Source: Lachnospiraceae bacterium UBA3401 (lineage in GTDB: Bacteria > Bacillota > Clostridia > Lachnospirales > Lachnospiraceae). From it: a stretch of 36,489 nt of DNA. The position numbers were made by a program, and so were the translations under genes. How positions within the stretch are numbered: the stretch's first letter is position 1; each line of letters begins with the position of its first letter. Positions 15,199 to 23,945 of this stretch are shown here, piece after piece. The stretch covers positions 1 to 36,489 of the forward strand of contig DEPD01000064.1 in NCBI GenBank assembly GCA_002358575.1, read 5' to 3'. The notes below the pieces were generated by a model, which searched no databases, was not told where the DNA came from, and saw only the letters and a list, made by a program, of their open reading frames with translations.

Positions 15199-17604
15199 AT
15201 GGAGCAGATAACGACAGCATTACCTTTGGTGGCACTGCGCGGATTAACAGTAGTGCCAGGTATGATCATGCATTTTGATTTGAACAGAGATATGTCCAAA
15301 AATGCGATTGAGCATGCATTAAATCATTTGCAAAAAGTATTGCTTGTGCCGCAGGTGGACCCAGAGGAAGAGAATCCAGAGGAAGATGGTTTATATAAAG
15401 TGTGCACAGTGGCGAATATCAAGCAGGTTACAAAACTTCCCAATGATATTGACAGAGTGATGGTGGAAGCTGTGACAAGGGCGCACATTTTAGAGCTAAG
15501 TGACAATGAAGGAAAGTATTTTAGTGCTTCCTATGAAGAGATTGTCGATAAAGAAGAAGACATTTCCCAGTCTGAAAAAGAGGCATTAGTGCGTACTCTC
15601 AAGGAAGTGTTTGACACCTATGTCAAATTTTATCCCAAGATAGGAAAGAGCCTTAGCAAATATTTTAAGGATAACTGTAGTCTGGTGGTTTTGATAAATC
15701 AGATTTTAATCAATACTCCGTTTACGTACGAACAGAAGCAGCAAGTGCTTGAAATAGAGAATATTGCAGAACAGTGCGGCGAATTGGTGTTGTTGATTAT
15801 GAATGAGGCACAGATTGCAGCGATACGCACACAGTTGGCAGTAAAAATTCGAGAGAAAATTGACAAAAATCAGAGAGATTATGTTCTGCGAGAGCAGTTG
15901 GAATATATACAGGAAGAGCTGGGGGATAAAAATCAGTATTCTGATGTGAAACACTATGAGGAAGCACTTGCCAAGTTAAAGGCAGATACGGAAGTTAAGG
16001 AAAAGATTAAAAAGCAGATTGCCAGATTTAAAACCATTATGGGATCGAGCTCTGAGAGCGCAGTAGAGCGAGGATATATTGAGACCCTGTTAGAGCTTCC
16101 CTGGAATAAGGCGTCAAAAGACAACAACGATATCAACAGAGCGGAGGAAATTTTAGAGAGGGACCACTATGGATTGGAGAAAGTCAAGGAGCGTATTGTT
16201 GAATATTTGGCAGTGCGGTGTCTGACAAGCAAAGGCGAAGCGCCAATTTTGTGTCTGGTGGGACCGCCTGGAACAGGGAAAACTTCTATTGCAAAATCAA
16301 TTGCTGAGGCGTTGAATAAGAAATATATTAGGATTTGTTTGGGCGGTGTGCGTGATGAGGCAGAAATTAGAGGACATCGAAAAACTTATGTTGGAGCAAT
16401 GCCAGGGCGCATTGCAAATGGTCTCAAACAGGCAGGCGTATGTAATCCGTTAATGTTGCTTGACGAGATTGATAAGGTTAGCAGTGATTACAAGGGGGAT
16501 ACCTCCTCTGCGCTGTTAGAGGTATTAGACCCAGAGCAAAACTGTCATTTTAGGGATCATTATGTGGAATTGCCGCTTGATTTATCGAAAGTTTTGTTTA
16601 TTGCGACAGCAAATGATGCGGGTAATATTCCTAGACCGCTGTTGGACCGTATGGACATTATCGAGGTTACAAGTTACACTGCAAATGAAAAGTTCCATAT
16701 TGCAAAGGAGCATTTATGGGAAAAGCAGTTAAAGAAAAACGGGCTGAAAGATTCCCAGTTAACAATCAGTGACAATGCTATCAAGGCGGTGATTGACCGA
16801 TATACAAAAGAGGCAGGCGTGCGAAACTTGGAACGGAAGCTTGGCACAGTTTGCAGAAAAGCTGCACTGGAAATCCTGAAAAACAGAAATGGCAAAAAGG
16901 ATAAGCAGGTACAAGATAAGAGTATCCGTGTCAATAGCCAAAAGCTTGAAAAATATCTTGGAAAGCCCAAATACAGTGTGGATATGGCGAATGAGAAGGA
17001 TGATGTTGGAATTGTCAGGGGACTTGCGTGGACGAGTGTCGGCGGTGATACCCTTCAGATAGAAGTGAATATTATGCCAGGCAAAGGTGAGATAGAGTTG
17101 ACTGGAAAGCTTGGCGATGTGATGAAGGAGTCTGCAATGACTGGAATCAGCTTTATTCGGTCTATCGCACAAAAGTATAAGATTGCACCAGAATTTTTTA
17201 AAGAAAATGATTTTCATATACACATTCCAGAGGGGGCAGTGCCAAAAGATGGACCCTCGGCGGGGATTACTATGGCGACAGCAGTATTGTCCGCCATCAC
17301 TGACACGCCTGTCAAGGCAAAGGTTGCTATGACAGGTGAGATAACGCTGCGCGGAAGAGTGCTCCCAATTGGCGGACTGAAAGAAAAGCTGTTGGCGGCA
17401 AAGACAGCAGGCATTACGACAGTACTTGTGCCGGAGAAGAATGAGAAAGATGTGGCGGAGATTTCAAATGAAATTAAATCAGGCATGGAAATTTGTCTGG
17501 TAGAGTCTATGGATGATGTGATACCACTTGCTTTTTCGCGAGAAATCAAAGTTAAGAGCACGAGATCCAAGGCAAGGACTGGAAACAACAAGCAGGAGAA
17601 GTAA
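15199..17604 (+). CDS. lon: ATP-dependent protease Lon
   Basis: Homo-oligomeric AAA+ protease that degrades misfolded and regulatory proteins. The 801 residues are full length: LON substrate-binding domain (about 8-205), helical linker, AAA+ module with Walker A GPPGTGKT (355-362) and Walker B LLDEIDK, and a protease domain with the Ser-Lys dyad S687 (PKDGPSAGI) and K730 (GGLKEKLLAA). The ribosome binding site is GGAGAGG just upstream of the ATG. engB starts three bases after the stop, so the two are translationally linked. Confidence 0.97.
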   Translation: MEQITTALPLVALRGLTVVPGMIMHFDLNRDMSKNAIEHALNHLQKVLLVPQVDPEEENPEEDGLYKVCTVANIKQVTKLPNDIDRVMVEAVTRAHILELSDNEGKYFSASYEEIVDKEEDISQSEKEALVRTLKEVFDTYVKFYPKIGKSLSKYFKDNCSLVVLINQILINTPFTYEQKQQVLEIENIAEQCGELVLLIMNEAQIAAIRTQLAVKIREKIDKNQRDYVLREQLEYIQEELGDKNQYSDVKHYEEALAKLKADTEVKEKIKKQIARFKTIMGSSSESAVERGYIETLLELPWNKASKDNNDINRAEEILERDHYGLEKVKERIVEYLAVRCLTSKGEAPILCLVGPPGTGKTSIAKSIAEALNKKYIRICLGGVRDEAEIRGHRKTYVGAMPGRIANGLKQAGVCNPLMLLDEIDKVSSDYKGDTSSALLEVLDPEQNCHFRDHYVELPLDLSKVLFIATANDAGNIPRPLLDRMDIIEVTSYTANEKFHIAKEHLWEKQLKKNGLKDSQLTISDNAIKAVIDRYTKEAGVRNLERKLGTVCRKAALEILKNRNGKKDKQVQDKSIRVNSQKLEKYLGKPKYSVDMANEKDDVGIVRGLAWTSVGGDTLQIEVNIMPGKGEIELTGKLGDVMKESAMTGISFIRSIAQKYKIAPEFFKENDFHIHIPEGAVPKDGPSAGITMATAVLSAITDTPVKAKVAMTGEITLRGRVLPIGGLKEKLLAAKTAGITTVLVPEKNEKDVAEISNEIKSGMEICLVESMDDVIPLAFSREIKVKSTRSKARTGNNKQEK

Positions 17605-17607
17605 CAG

Positions 17608-18210
17608 ATGGTAATTAAAAATGTTAGTTTGGAGACCGTGATTGGCGTGACAAGCAAAATACCACAAAATACAATGCCAGAAATTGCCTTTGCTGGAAAG
17701 AGTAATGTGGGGAAATCCTCGCTGATCAATGCGCTTATGAATCGCAAATCGTTGGCGCGCACCAGCGCACAACCAGGAAAAACACAGACAATTAATTTTT
17801 ATAACATTAATGATGCGTTATATTTTGTGGATCTTCCAGGATATGGATATGCGAAGGTGAGTCAGCAGGAAAAAGAAAAATGGGGAAAAATGATAGAGAA
17901 ATATTTGCGACAGTCCAAAGTATTAAAGGCAGTTTTTTTGCTGGTTGATATTCGGCATGACCCGTCAGCAAATGATAAGATTATGTATGAGTGGATTCTA
18001 TCAAATGGTTTTCATCCAATTATTATCGCGACAAAGGCAGACAAGATAAACCGCAGTCAATTGCAGAAGCAACTCAAGGCAGTGCGGCAGGGACTTAATG
18101 TGGATAAAGATACGATTGTGATACCATTTTCGGCACAGACGAAGCAAGGGCGAGAAGAGATCTATGAACTGATTGACCATATGATAGAGCAGCCGGAAGG
18201 AGAGTGCTGA
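17608..18210 (+). CDS. engB: Ribosome-biogenesis GTPase EngB (YihA/YsxC)
   Basis: A 200-residue TRAFAC-class GTPase needed for large-subunit ribosome assembly. G motifs are all present: G1 GKSNVGKSS (30-38), G2 around T60 (PGKTQTINF), G3 DLPG (75-78), G4 TKAD (142-145) and G5 SAQ (about 174). AGGAGA in the lon tail provides the ribosome binding site. The lon-engB pair is a conserved arrangement in Firmicutes. Confidence 0.96.
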   Translation: MVIKNVSLETVIGVTSKIPQNTMPEIAFAGKSNVGKSSLINALMNRKSLARTSAQPGKTQTINFYNINDALYFVDLPGYGYAKVSQQEKEKWGKMIEKYLRQSKVLKAVFLLVDIRHDPSANDKIMYEWILSNGFHPIIIATKADKINRSQLQKQLKAVRQGLNVDKDTIVIPFSAQTKQGREEIYELIDHMIEQPEGEC

Positions 18211-18212
18211 TT

Positions 18213-19382
18213 ATGGAAAGAAAGACAATCGGAACAGAGAATCTCAAACTGATTGTAAACATATTGATTTCACTGGTGATTTTGTTGCTCTGCATTTTTT
18301 TGGTGCCGAGATTGGTTTTGTTTTTTATGCCATTTGTGATTGGCTGGATTATTTCTTGTATTGCAAACCCGCTTGTAGTGTTTCTTGAGCGAAAATTGAA
18401 GATTAAGAGAAAGGCGGGGACGGTAGTCGTCATTGTGTGTGTAATTGCAGCGGTGATTGGAATCGGTTATGGACTTGGCGTTATACTCTGGAGACAGATT
18501 TCGGGTTTTATACAAGAGATTCCTGCAATGTGGGAGGCTGTAAAACAAGATTTTGATGCGTTTGGTATGTGGATAGACCAATATATCGGCGGTCGGTCGC
18601 CGAAGCTTGCAGATACCTTGAACAATTTGGGAAATATTATTGGTCAGATGATTGCTGATTTACCGAAAAGTTTTGATTTTCGTGCTTTTGGGGGAATGGG
18701 CAGCATGGTTGGCAACATTGCCAGCGTTATTATCTCGATCATTATGTGTATGTTGTCCGCGTATTTTTTCATTGCGGACCGCGATTGGCTAGGAAGTTTT
18801 CTGGACAAGATACTTCCCGAAAATATTATGCATAAATATGATGTGTTTGTCTCAAGTTTGAAACAGGCAGTTGGAGGCTATTTTAAGGCACAGTTTCGCA
18901 TTGAAATTTGGATGTATATATTGTTGCTGATTGGGCTGACTGTGTTAAAAGTTCGGTATGGATTGTTGATTGCGTTATTAATAGCGTTTCTGGATTTTCT
19001 GCCCTTTTTTGGGACGGGCATTGTGCTGATTCCGTGGGCGATTGTCAATGTGATTGGCGGCAATTATTTGAGGGCACTTGGATTTTTGATTATTTGGGGC
19101 TTTGGACAATTGTTCCGTCAACTAATTCAGCCCAAGATTATGGGAGATTCCATTGGTATGGAGCCGATTCCCACATTGTTTTTGCTTTTTATTGGCTATC
19201 GTCTAGCGGGAGTTGGCGGGATGTTGGTGGCTGTGCCAATTGGTATTATTGTGGTCAATATGAATGAGGCAGGCTTTTTTGACACACCAAAGTACAGTAT
19301 ACGATTGTTAATCCGAAATATCAATCAGTTCCGGCAGTTAAATGAGGAGGAAATCAGGAAATTGGACGAAGGCAATAGATAG
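18213..19382 (+). CDS. AI-2E family transporter / YtvI-like permease
   Basis: A 389-residue membrane protein with about seven to eight hydrophobic helices. It has the paired N-terminal helices (about 15-57) followed by a helical extracytoplasmic segment (about 90-150), and the characteristic loop LLIALLIAFLDFLPFFGTGI in the C-terminal half, all typical of the AI-2E exporter superfamily. In spore formers one branch is the sporulation membrane protein YtvI, which this may be; substrates remain uncertain. The ATG at 18213 has GGAAGGAG well placed; a GTG at 18204 overlaps that site and is less likely. It starts two bases after the engB stop codon. Confidence 0.85.
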   Translation: MERKTIGTENLKLIVNILISLVILLLCIFLVPRLVLFFMPFVIGWIISCIANPLVVFLERKLKIKRKAGTVVVIVCVIAAVIGIGYGLGVILWRQISGFIQEIPAMWEAVKQDFDAFGMWIDQYIGGRSPKLADTLNNLGNIIGQMIADLPKSFDFRAFGGMGSMVGNIASVIISIIMCMLSAYFFIADRDWLGSFLDKILPENIMHKYDVFVSSLKQAVGGYFKAQFRIEIWMYILLLIGLTVLKVRYGLLIALLIAFLDFLPFFGTGIVLIPWAIVNVIGGNYLRALGFLIIWGFGQLFRQLIQPKIMGDSIGMEPIPTLFLLFIGYRLAGVGGMLVAVPIGIIVVNMNEAGFFDTPKYSIRLLIRNINQFRQLNEEEIRKLDEGNR

Positions 19383-19407
19383 GTAAGATGTCCTGAAAAT
19401 AAAGGCA

Positions 19408-20151
19408 ATGAGAAATTTTAAGATAACGATACAGTATGAGGGCACTCGCTATCAGGGGTGGCAGCGTCAGGATTCCACAAATAATACAATACAGGGAAAA
19501 TTCGAGGCAATTCTTACAAAGATGACAGGACTTGATTTTGTACAAGTTGATGGTTCTGGGCGAACGGATGCGGGCGTACATGCGCTTGGGCAGGTGGCGA
19601 ACTTTAAGATTGACACAGATATGACTGCAAAGGACGTGATGGCTTATATGAATCAGTATTTGCCAGAGGATATTGGTGTGATAGCGATACAGGAGATGCC
19701 CGAACGATTTCACAGCAGACTGAATGCAAAAGGAAAGACCTATCGCTACCGTATTTGGAATACAGAACTTCCTTGCATTTTTGCGCGCAGATATGTGTAT
19801 GAGATACTAGAAGAACTTAATTTGGAGACAATGCGCACCGCTGCTGCCTATCTGATAGGGAAACATGATTTTAAGGCGTTCACTTCTACCAAAAAGAGTA
19901 AAAAGTCTACTGTGCGCACAATTGATTTTGTGGAAATTGATAGGAATGACAATGAGGTCGTCATCACCTACAGTGGTGACGGCTTTCTGTATCATATGGT
20001 ACGCATACTCACAGGAACTTTAATTGAGGTTGGATTAGGGCAGAGAAGCCCTGCATCTGTGCAAGCACTTCTGGAAAAAGATGCTACCAGAGATAGGGCA
20101 GGTGCGTTAGTTCCAGCAAAAGGGCTGTGTTTGGTGGAAGTGCGATATTAA
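19408..20151 (+). CDS. truA: tRNA pseudouridine(38-40) synthase
   Basis: Isomerises uridines 38, 39 and 40 in the tRNA anticodon stem-loop. The 247-residue enzyme has the catalytic aspartate D54 in the signature GSGRTDAGVHALGQVANF, plus KTYRYRIWN and the C-terminal GDGFLYHMVRILTGTLIEVG motif. Length is standard. It follows the permease after 25 bases with a modest AAAGG binding site, so it is probably the last gene of the lon-engB-permease-truA run. Confidence 0.96.
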   Translation: MRNFKITIQYEGTRYQGWQRQDSTNNTIQGKFEAILTKMTGLDFVQVDGSGRTDAGVHALGQVANFKIDTDMTAKDVMAYMNQYLPEDIGVIAIQEMPERFHSRLNAKGKTYRYRIWNTELPCIFARRYVYEILEELNLETMRTAAAYLIGKHDFKAFTSTKKSKKSTVRTIDFVEIDRNDNEVVITYSGDGFLYHMVRILTGTLIEVGLGQRSPASVQALLEKDATRDRAGALVPAKGLCLVEVRY

Positions 20152-20215
20152 GGTTTTCATATTAGATAATTGGTAACAGGCTGAAAAAGATTGTGTTAGA
20201 AAAATTTAGAAAAAC

Positions 20216-20244
20216 TTTACAAATTCCCATTTATTTATTACAAT
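20216..20244 (+). promoter_or_regulatory. glnS: Sigma-A promoter of glnS
   Basis: TTTACA (20216-20221), 17-base spacer, TACAAT (20239-20244), giving a leader of about 75 bases. Confidence 0.55.
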
Positions 20245-20327
20245 AAGAGATATTTGAGCAAATGATAGAAAAATAAAATCATGGTGAGATATAAATTTAT
20301 AGGGAATGACAGAATGGAGGATTAAGG

Positions 20328-22031
20328 ATGAGTGACGCAGAAAAAAACATAGAATTGGCTTCGACAGAGGAAAGAGAAGTCGTTTCAAGAAATTTTATTG
20401 AGCAGCTAATCGACAAGGACTTAGCAGAGGGCGTGTATAATACTGTGCACACGCGTTTTCCGCCAGAACCAAATGGATACTTGCACATTGGACATGCCAA
20501 GGCGATCCTTGTCAATTATGGGCTTGCAAAAGAGTATGGCGGCAAATTCAACATGCGCTTTGACGATACAAATCCGACCAAGGAGGACATAGAATTTGTG
20601 GAGTCCATTAAGGCAGATGTTGCGTGGCTTGGCGCAGATTGGGAGGATAGACTTTTTTTTGCTTCTGACTATTTTGAACAGATGTACGAGTGTGCAGTTA
20701 AGCTAATTCGGAAGGGAAAGGCATATGTATCTGATTTAACAGCAGAGCAGATTAAGGAATACAGAGGGACTTTTACGGAGCCAGGAAAGGAAGACCCTTC
20801 AAGTAGTCGCTCTGTCGAGGAGAATTTGCGGCTTTTTGAGGAGATGAAGAACGGGAAGTATGCAGATGGCGAGAAGGTGCTTCGCGCGCGTATTGATATC
20901 ACTTCGCCTAATTTGAATATGAGAGATCCTGTTTTATATCGTGTGGCGCACATGACGCATCACAACACAGGCGATAAGTGGTGTATTTATCCAATGTATG
21001 ATTTTGCGCACCCAATTGAAGATGCGATTGAGGGTATCACGCACTCAATTTGTACATTGGAGTTCGAGGATCATAGACCGCTTTACGACTGGGTGGTAAG
21101 AGAGTTAGAATATCCGCATCCACCAAGACAGATAGAGCAGGCAAAGTTGTATCTCACGAATGTTGTGACTGGAAAACGCTATATTAAAAAGCTTGTGCAG
21201 GAGGGGATTGTTGACGGTTGGGACGACCCGCGACTGGTTTCCATCGCGGCATTGAAAAGACGTGGTTTTACGCCGGAGTCTATCCAGAAGTTTGTGGAGC
21301 TCTGCGGCGTGAGCAAGGCAAACTCCTCGACGGATTACGCGATGCTTGAGCATTGTATCCGTGAGGATTTAAAGCTGAAAAAGCCAAGAATGATGGCGGC
21401 GCTCGATCCTGTAAAGCTTATAATTGACAATTATCCTGAGGGGAAAGTGGAGTATCTTGAGGTGTCTAACAATCTTGAAAATGAATCTCTTGGCTCTAGA
21501 CAGGTTCCGTTTTGCAGGGAACTGTACATTGATAGAGATGATTTTATGGAGGAGCCGCCAAAGAAATATTTTCGGCTATTTCCAGGAAATGAAGTACGCT
21601 TGATGAGCGCATATTTTGTTAAGTGTGTCAGTTATGAAAAAGATGAGAATGGCAAAGTAACCGTTGTGCACTGCACGTATGACCCTGAGACAAAGCAGGG
21701 TAGCGGCTTTACAGGCAGAAAGGTTAAGGGAACAATTCATTGGGTTCCGGCGCCTTATGCGGTGAAGGCGGAGGTTCGATTGTATGAAAATTTGATCGAT
21801 GAGGAGAAAGGGGTATACAATGAGGACGGTTCGCTCAACCTCAATCCCAATTCTCTAACAGTATTGAAAGAATGTTACGTGGAACCAGCGCTCAAGGAAG
21901 CAGAACCATATGATAGTTTTCAGTTTGTGAGACAGGGATTTTTTAATGTAGACGCCAAAGATTCCAAACCAGATGCACTAGTGTTTAACAGAATTGTATC
22001 GTTGAAAAGTTCCTTTGTACTGCCGAAATAA
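20328..22031 (+). CDS. glnS: Glutaminyl-tRNA synthetase
   Basis: Class I synthetase that charges tRNA-Gln directly. The 567-residue protein has the Rossmann catalytic core with PPEPNGYLHIGHAKAI (HIGH at 53-56), the DDTNP motif, and VVTGKRYIKKL (about 279-289) in the place of the VMSKR (KMSKS) loop. The C-terminal anticodon-binding beta barrels are present and end in the typical FNRIVSLKSSF. A GGAGGATTAAGG binding site precedes the ATG. Many Firmicutes lack GlnRS and rely on GatCAB amidation of Glu-tRNA-Gln; the gene is present in a subset of Clostridia, probably by ancient transfer. Confidence 0.96.
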   Translation: MSDAEKNIELASTEEREVVSRNFIEQLIDKDLAEGVYNTVHTRFPPEPNGYLHIGHAKAILVNYGLAKEYGGKFNMRFDDTNPTKEDIEFVESIKADVAWLGADWEDRLFFASDYFEQMYECAVKLIRKGKAYVSDLTAEQIKEYRGTFTEPGKEDPSSSRSVEENLRLFEEMKNGKYADGEKVLRARIDITSPNLNMRDPVLYRVAHMTHHNTGDKWCIYPMYDFAHPIEDAIEGITHSICTLEFEDHRPLYDWVVRELEYPHPPRQIEQAKLYLTNVVTGKRYIKKLVQEGIVDGWDDPRLVSIAALKRRGFTPESIQKFVELCGVSKANSSTDYAMLEHCIREDLKLKKPRMMAALDPVKLIIDNYPEGKVEYLEVSNNLENESLGSRQVPFCRELYIDRDDFMEEPPKKYFRLFPGNEVRLMSAYFVKCVSYEKDENGKVTVVHCTYDPETKQGSGFTGRKVKGTIHWVPAPYAVKAEVRLYENLIDEEKGVYNEDGSLNLNPNSLTVLKECYVEPALKEAEPYDSFQFVRQGFFNVDAKDSKPDALVFNRIVSLKSSFVLPK

Positions 22032-22040
22032 GAATGCAAA

Positions 22041-22120
22041 TCGAGTAGAGAAGATTTATCTTTCTCGACCCGTGCGCCGCGTTAGCGACTTATTTCCTCT
22101 GCACGGGTCTGCGCATAAAA
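22041..22120 (-). repeat. Dispersed structured repeat, family 2 (copy III)
   Basis: Inverted relative to copies I, II and IV. Minus-strand order is TTTTATGCGCA, stem ACCCGTGC / GCACGGGT (plus-strand 22068-22075 and 22101-22108) around AGAGGAAATAAGTCGCT, then the imperfect GAGTAGAGAAGAT hairpin at 22041-22067. Confidence 0.7.
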
Positions 22121-22183
22121 ACTGTGCAGTAAAAACATATGATAACCGCACAGCTGGATTTTTTTGAAAGGAAAAAGGATAAA

Positions 22184-22837
22184 ATGAGATATAAATGTCT
22201 TATATTAGACCATGATGATACAGTAGTGAACAGTACTGCAACAATACATTATCCTGCGTTTTTGGAGGCGCTGAAAATACTTAGACCAGGAGTGACAATC
22301 TCTCTCAATGATTATTTTCGGGAGAATTTTGATCCAGGGTTTATTTCATATTGTGTGGATAAGCTTGGCATGACTGATCAGGAACTTGAAGTGGAAGTTG
22401 AATGCTGGCGAAGTTATGTATCGGGACATACACCACAGGCATATACTGGAATAAAGGAGATTATTGAGCGCCAGAAGAAAGAGGGAGGGATTGTGTGTGT
22501 GATATCGCATTCCTATGACTTTAATATTAGACGGGATTATGAAAAGAACTACCTTCCTCTGCCGGATATGATTTTTGGCTGGGAGTGTTTGCCAGAACAG
22601 AGAAAACCTAGTACATATGCACTGGAAAAGATTGCCCATAAATATCATTTAAAACCGGAAGAGATGATTATGGTAGATGATTTAAAACCAGGATATGATA
22701 TGGCAAAGGCTTACGGCGTACCGTTCGTCGGTGCTGGCTGGGCGAATGATATTCCAGAAATTCGAGAATTTATGAGAAAAAATAGTGATATCTATTTTAC
22801 AAGCGTGAAAGAACTAGAACATTTTTTATTTGAATAG
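22184..22837 (+). CDS. HAD-superfamily hydrolase (phosphatase-like)
   Basis: A 217-residue haloacid-dehalogenase-type protein, probably a small-molecule phosphatase. Motif I is DHDDT with nucleophile D9 and acid/base D11; motif II is VISHS; motif III/IV is KPSTYALEKI followed by MIMVDDLKPGYDMAKAYGVP. A helical cap lies between motifs I and II, as in the phosphoglycolate phosphatase/beta-phosphoglucomutase group. The start at 22184 has GAAAGGAAAAAGG upstream; an in-frame ATG at 22139 lacks one. Substrate unknown. It stands alone between two family 2 repeats. Confidence 0.88.
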   Translation: MRYKCLILDHDDTVVNSTATIHYPAFLEALKILRPGVTISLNDYFRENFDPGFISYCVDKLGMTDQELEVEVECWRSYVSGHTPQAYTGIKEIIERQKKEGGIVCVISHSYDFNIRRDYEKNYLPLPDMIFGWECLPEQRKPSTYALEKIAHKYHLKPEEMIMVDDLKPGYDMAKAYGVPFVGAGWANDIPEIREFMRKNSDIYFTSVKELEHFLFE

Positions 22838-22884
22838 GTTTTAATTATATTGAGAAATTTCTAACATGCTTTTAATTATGTACA

Positions 22885-22963
22885 TGGGCACCGCAAGGAA
22901 AAATATCAGCAAAGTTATCAGGTGCCCAGTGTGAGAGTAGGAGAAAAGATATTCTTCTACTCG
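22885..22963 (+). repeat. Dispersed structured repeat, family 2 (copy IV)
   Basis: Stem TGGGCACC / GGTGCCCA (22885-22892 and 22921-22928) around GCAAGGAAAAATATC, then hairpin GAGTAGGAGAA / TTCTTCTACTC (22935-22945 and 22952-22962). It ends just before the stop codon of the minus-strand acidic protein and could serve as that gene's terminator. Confidence 0.7.
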
Positions 22964-22965
22964 AA

Positions 22966-23487
22966 TCATTCCATATCAGAATCGTCAAAAAATTCTTCTG
23001 AAGTTTCTTCCGTGTTAGAAGATTCCGTATAGGTCATAGAGACAGAGCCTGTCTGAATATTCTCAGAGGTCGCTGTGTCAGATGCTGGTACAGCGGACAT
23101 GTCTACCTGTGTATAGACAGGTTCAACAGAGGGAGAAGTCATCTCACCGATGATTTCTTTTGCTTTGTCAATTTTCTCGGACACATTAAAGTGTTCGAGT
23201 TTTTCTTTTGTCTTATCGAGAGTCTCAATTACTTTCTCACCAATAATTTCTTTTGCATTGTCTATATCAATTGATACATATGGACGGTTTTTGCTGCCTG
23301 TGGAATTTACGGAGTCAGAGGAGAAATCTTCATCATCAAGATCCTCATCAAAATCGTCAAAATCATCAAAATCGTCAAGCTCATCTTCGGAAGCGTCTGT
23401 TTTCTTGCGAAGATAATAATAGGTTCCCGCAGCTGCAGCACCGGCGAGGGCACTGAATAAAACAAGTTTGCTAAATTTCTTAGCCAT
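22966..23487 (-). CDS. Membrane-anchored acidic protein, YtxH-like (unknown function)
   Basis: A 173-residue protein I cannot assign to a characterised function. It has a single N-terminal membrane helix (about 8-24, VLFSALAGAAAAGTYYYL) followed by RKK, so the rest is probably cytoplasmic. Next is a highly acidic low-complexity segment (about 35-58, DDFDDFDDFDEDLDDED). Two copies of the motif DxAKEIIGE follow, around charged amphipathic helices (about 75-115), and then a Ser/Thr/Glu-rich disordered tail. The layout resembles YtxH/gas-vesicle-like small envelope proteins. AAAGGAGAA precedes the ATG. Confidence 0.75.
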   Translation of the reverse strand: MAKKFSKLVLFSALAGAAAAGTYYYLRKKTDASEDELDDFDDFDDFDEDLDDEDFSSDSVNSTGSKNRPYVSIDIDNAKEIIGEKVIETLDKTKEKLEHFNVSEKIDKAKEIIGEMTSPSVEPVYTQVDMSAVPASDTATSENIQTGSVSMTYTESSNTEETSEEFFDDSDME

Positions 23488-23649
23488 TTTGGTTCTCCTT
23501 TCCTGTTGCAGTTGTATTTATGGTATTTCAAAGATAGTTCTATTTTAATACTATTTTATGGAAATGAAAAGAGAATATGTAAAATTTTTTTGTGCATTTT
23601 GGAAAATAGCTATTGCTTCATTTAAAGGAAAACCTAATAGAAAAGCATA

Positions 23650-23700
23650 GAACAAAAGTTTGATTTTGGTCTGTACTTTTTTTGGCTTATATGTTATAAT
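23650..23700 (+). promoter_or_regulatory. uvrB: uvrB promoter with a LexA-box-like site
   Basis: Extended -10 TGTTATAAT at 23692-23700. Thirty bases upstream is GAAC-AAAA-GTTT (23650-23661), one mismatch from the Gram-positive LexA/DinR core GAACNNNNGTTC. uvrB and uvrA are classic SOS genes, so LexA control is plausible. The transcript would have a leader of about 240 bases containing a family 1 repeat. Together these account for most of the 458-base gap 23488-23945. Confidence 0.5.
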
Positions 23701-23756
23701 GAAAAACTAAATGACAGGACAATACTATATGCATTAGTTAATATTATTACAATTAT

Positions 23757-23882
23757 TAAGCCATGTAGAATCACTTCATGGTGTCAAAGCCACATACCGT
23801 GGCTGGATGCTCTTCCCTTCAACCTTATAGCTATTTTATGGACTTTGCAGTTAGTGCAAAGTCCTGAGGCTGAACTGTAACA
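23757..23882 (+). repeat. Dispersed structured repeat, family 1 (copy B)
   Basis: Shares CACTTCATGGTGTCAAA and CCTTCAACCT with copy C, and the hairpin GGACTTTGCA / TGCAAAGTCC (23840-23849 and 23855-23864) plus AGGCTGAACTGTAAC with copy A. It lies inside the predicted uvrB leader. Confidence 0.75.
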
Positions 23883-23945
23883 ATCAAATTACATGAATTT
23901 AGGGTGAATGGTTAAATTTTTTGGTCACAAATTGGAGGTTTTCAT

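Noticed and set aside
17214..17762. Minus-strand frame across the lon/engB junction
   Set aside because: Covers both the Lon dyad region and the EngB G1 motif on the other strand; no ribosome binding site.
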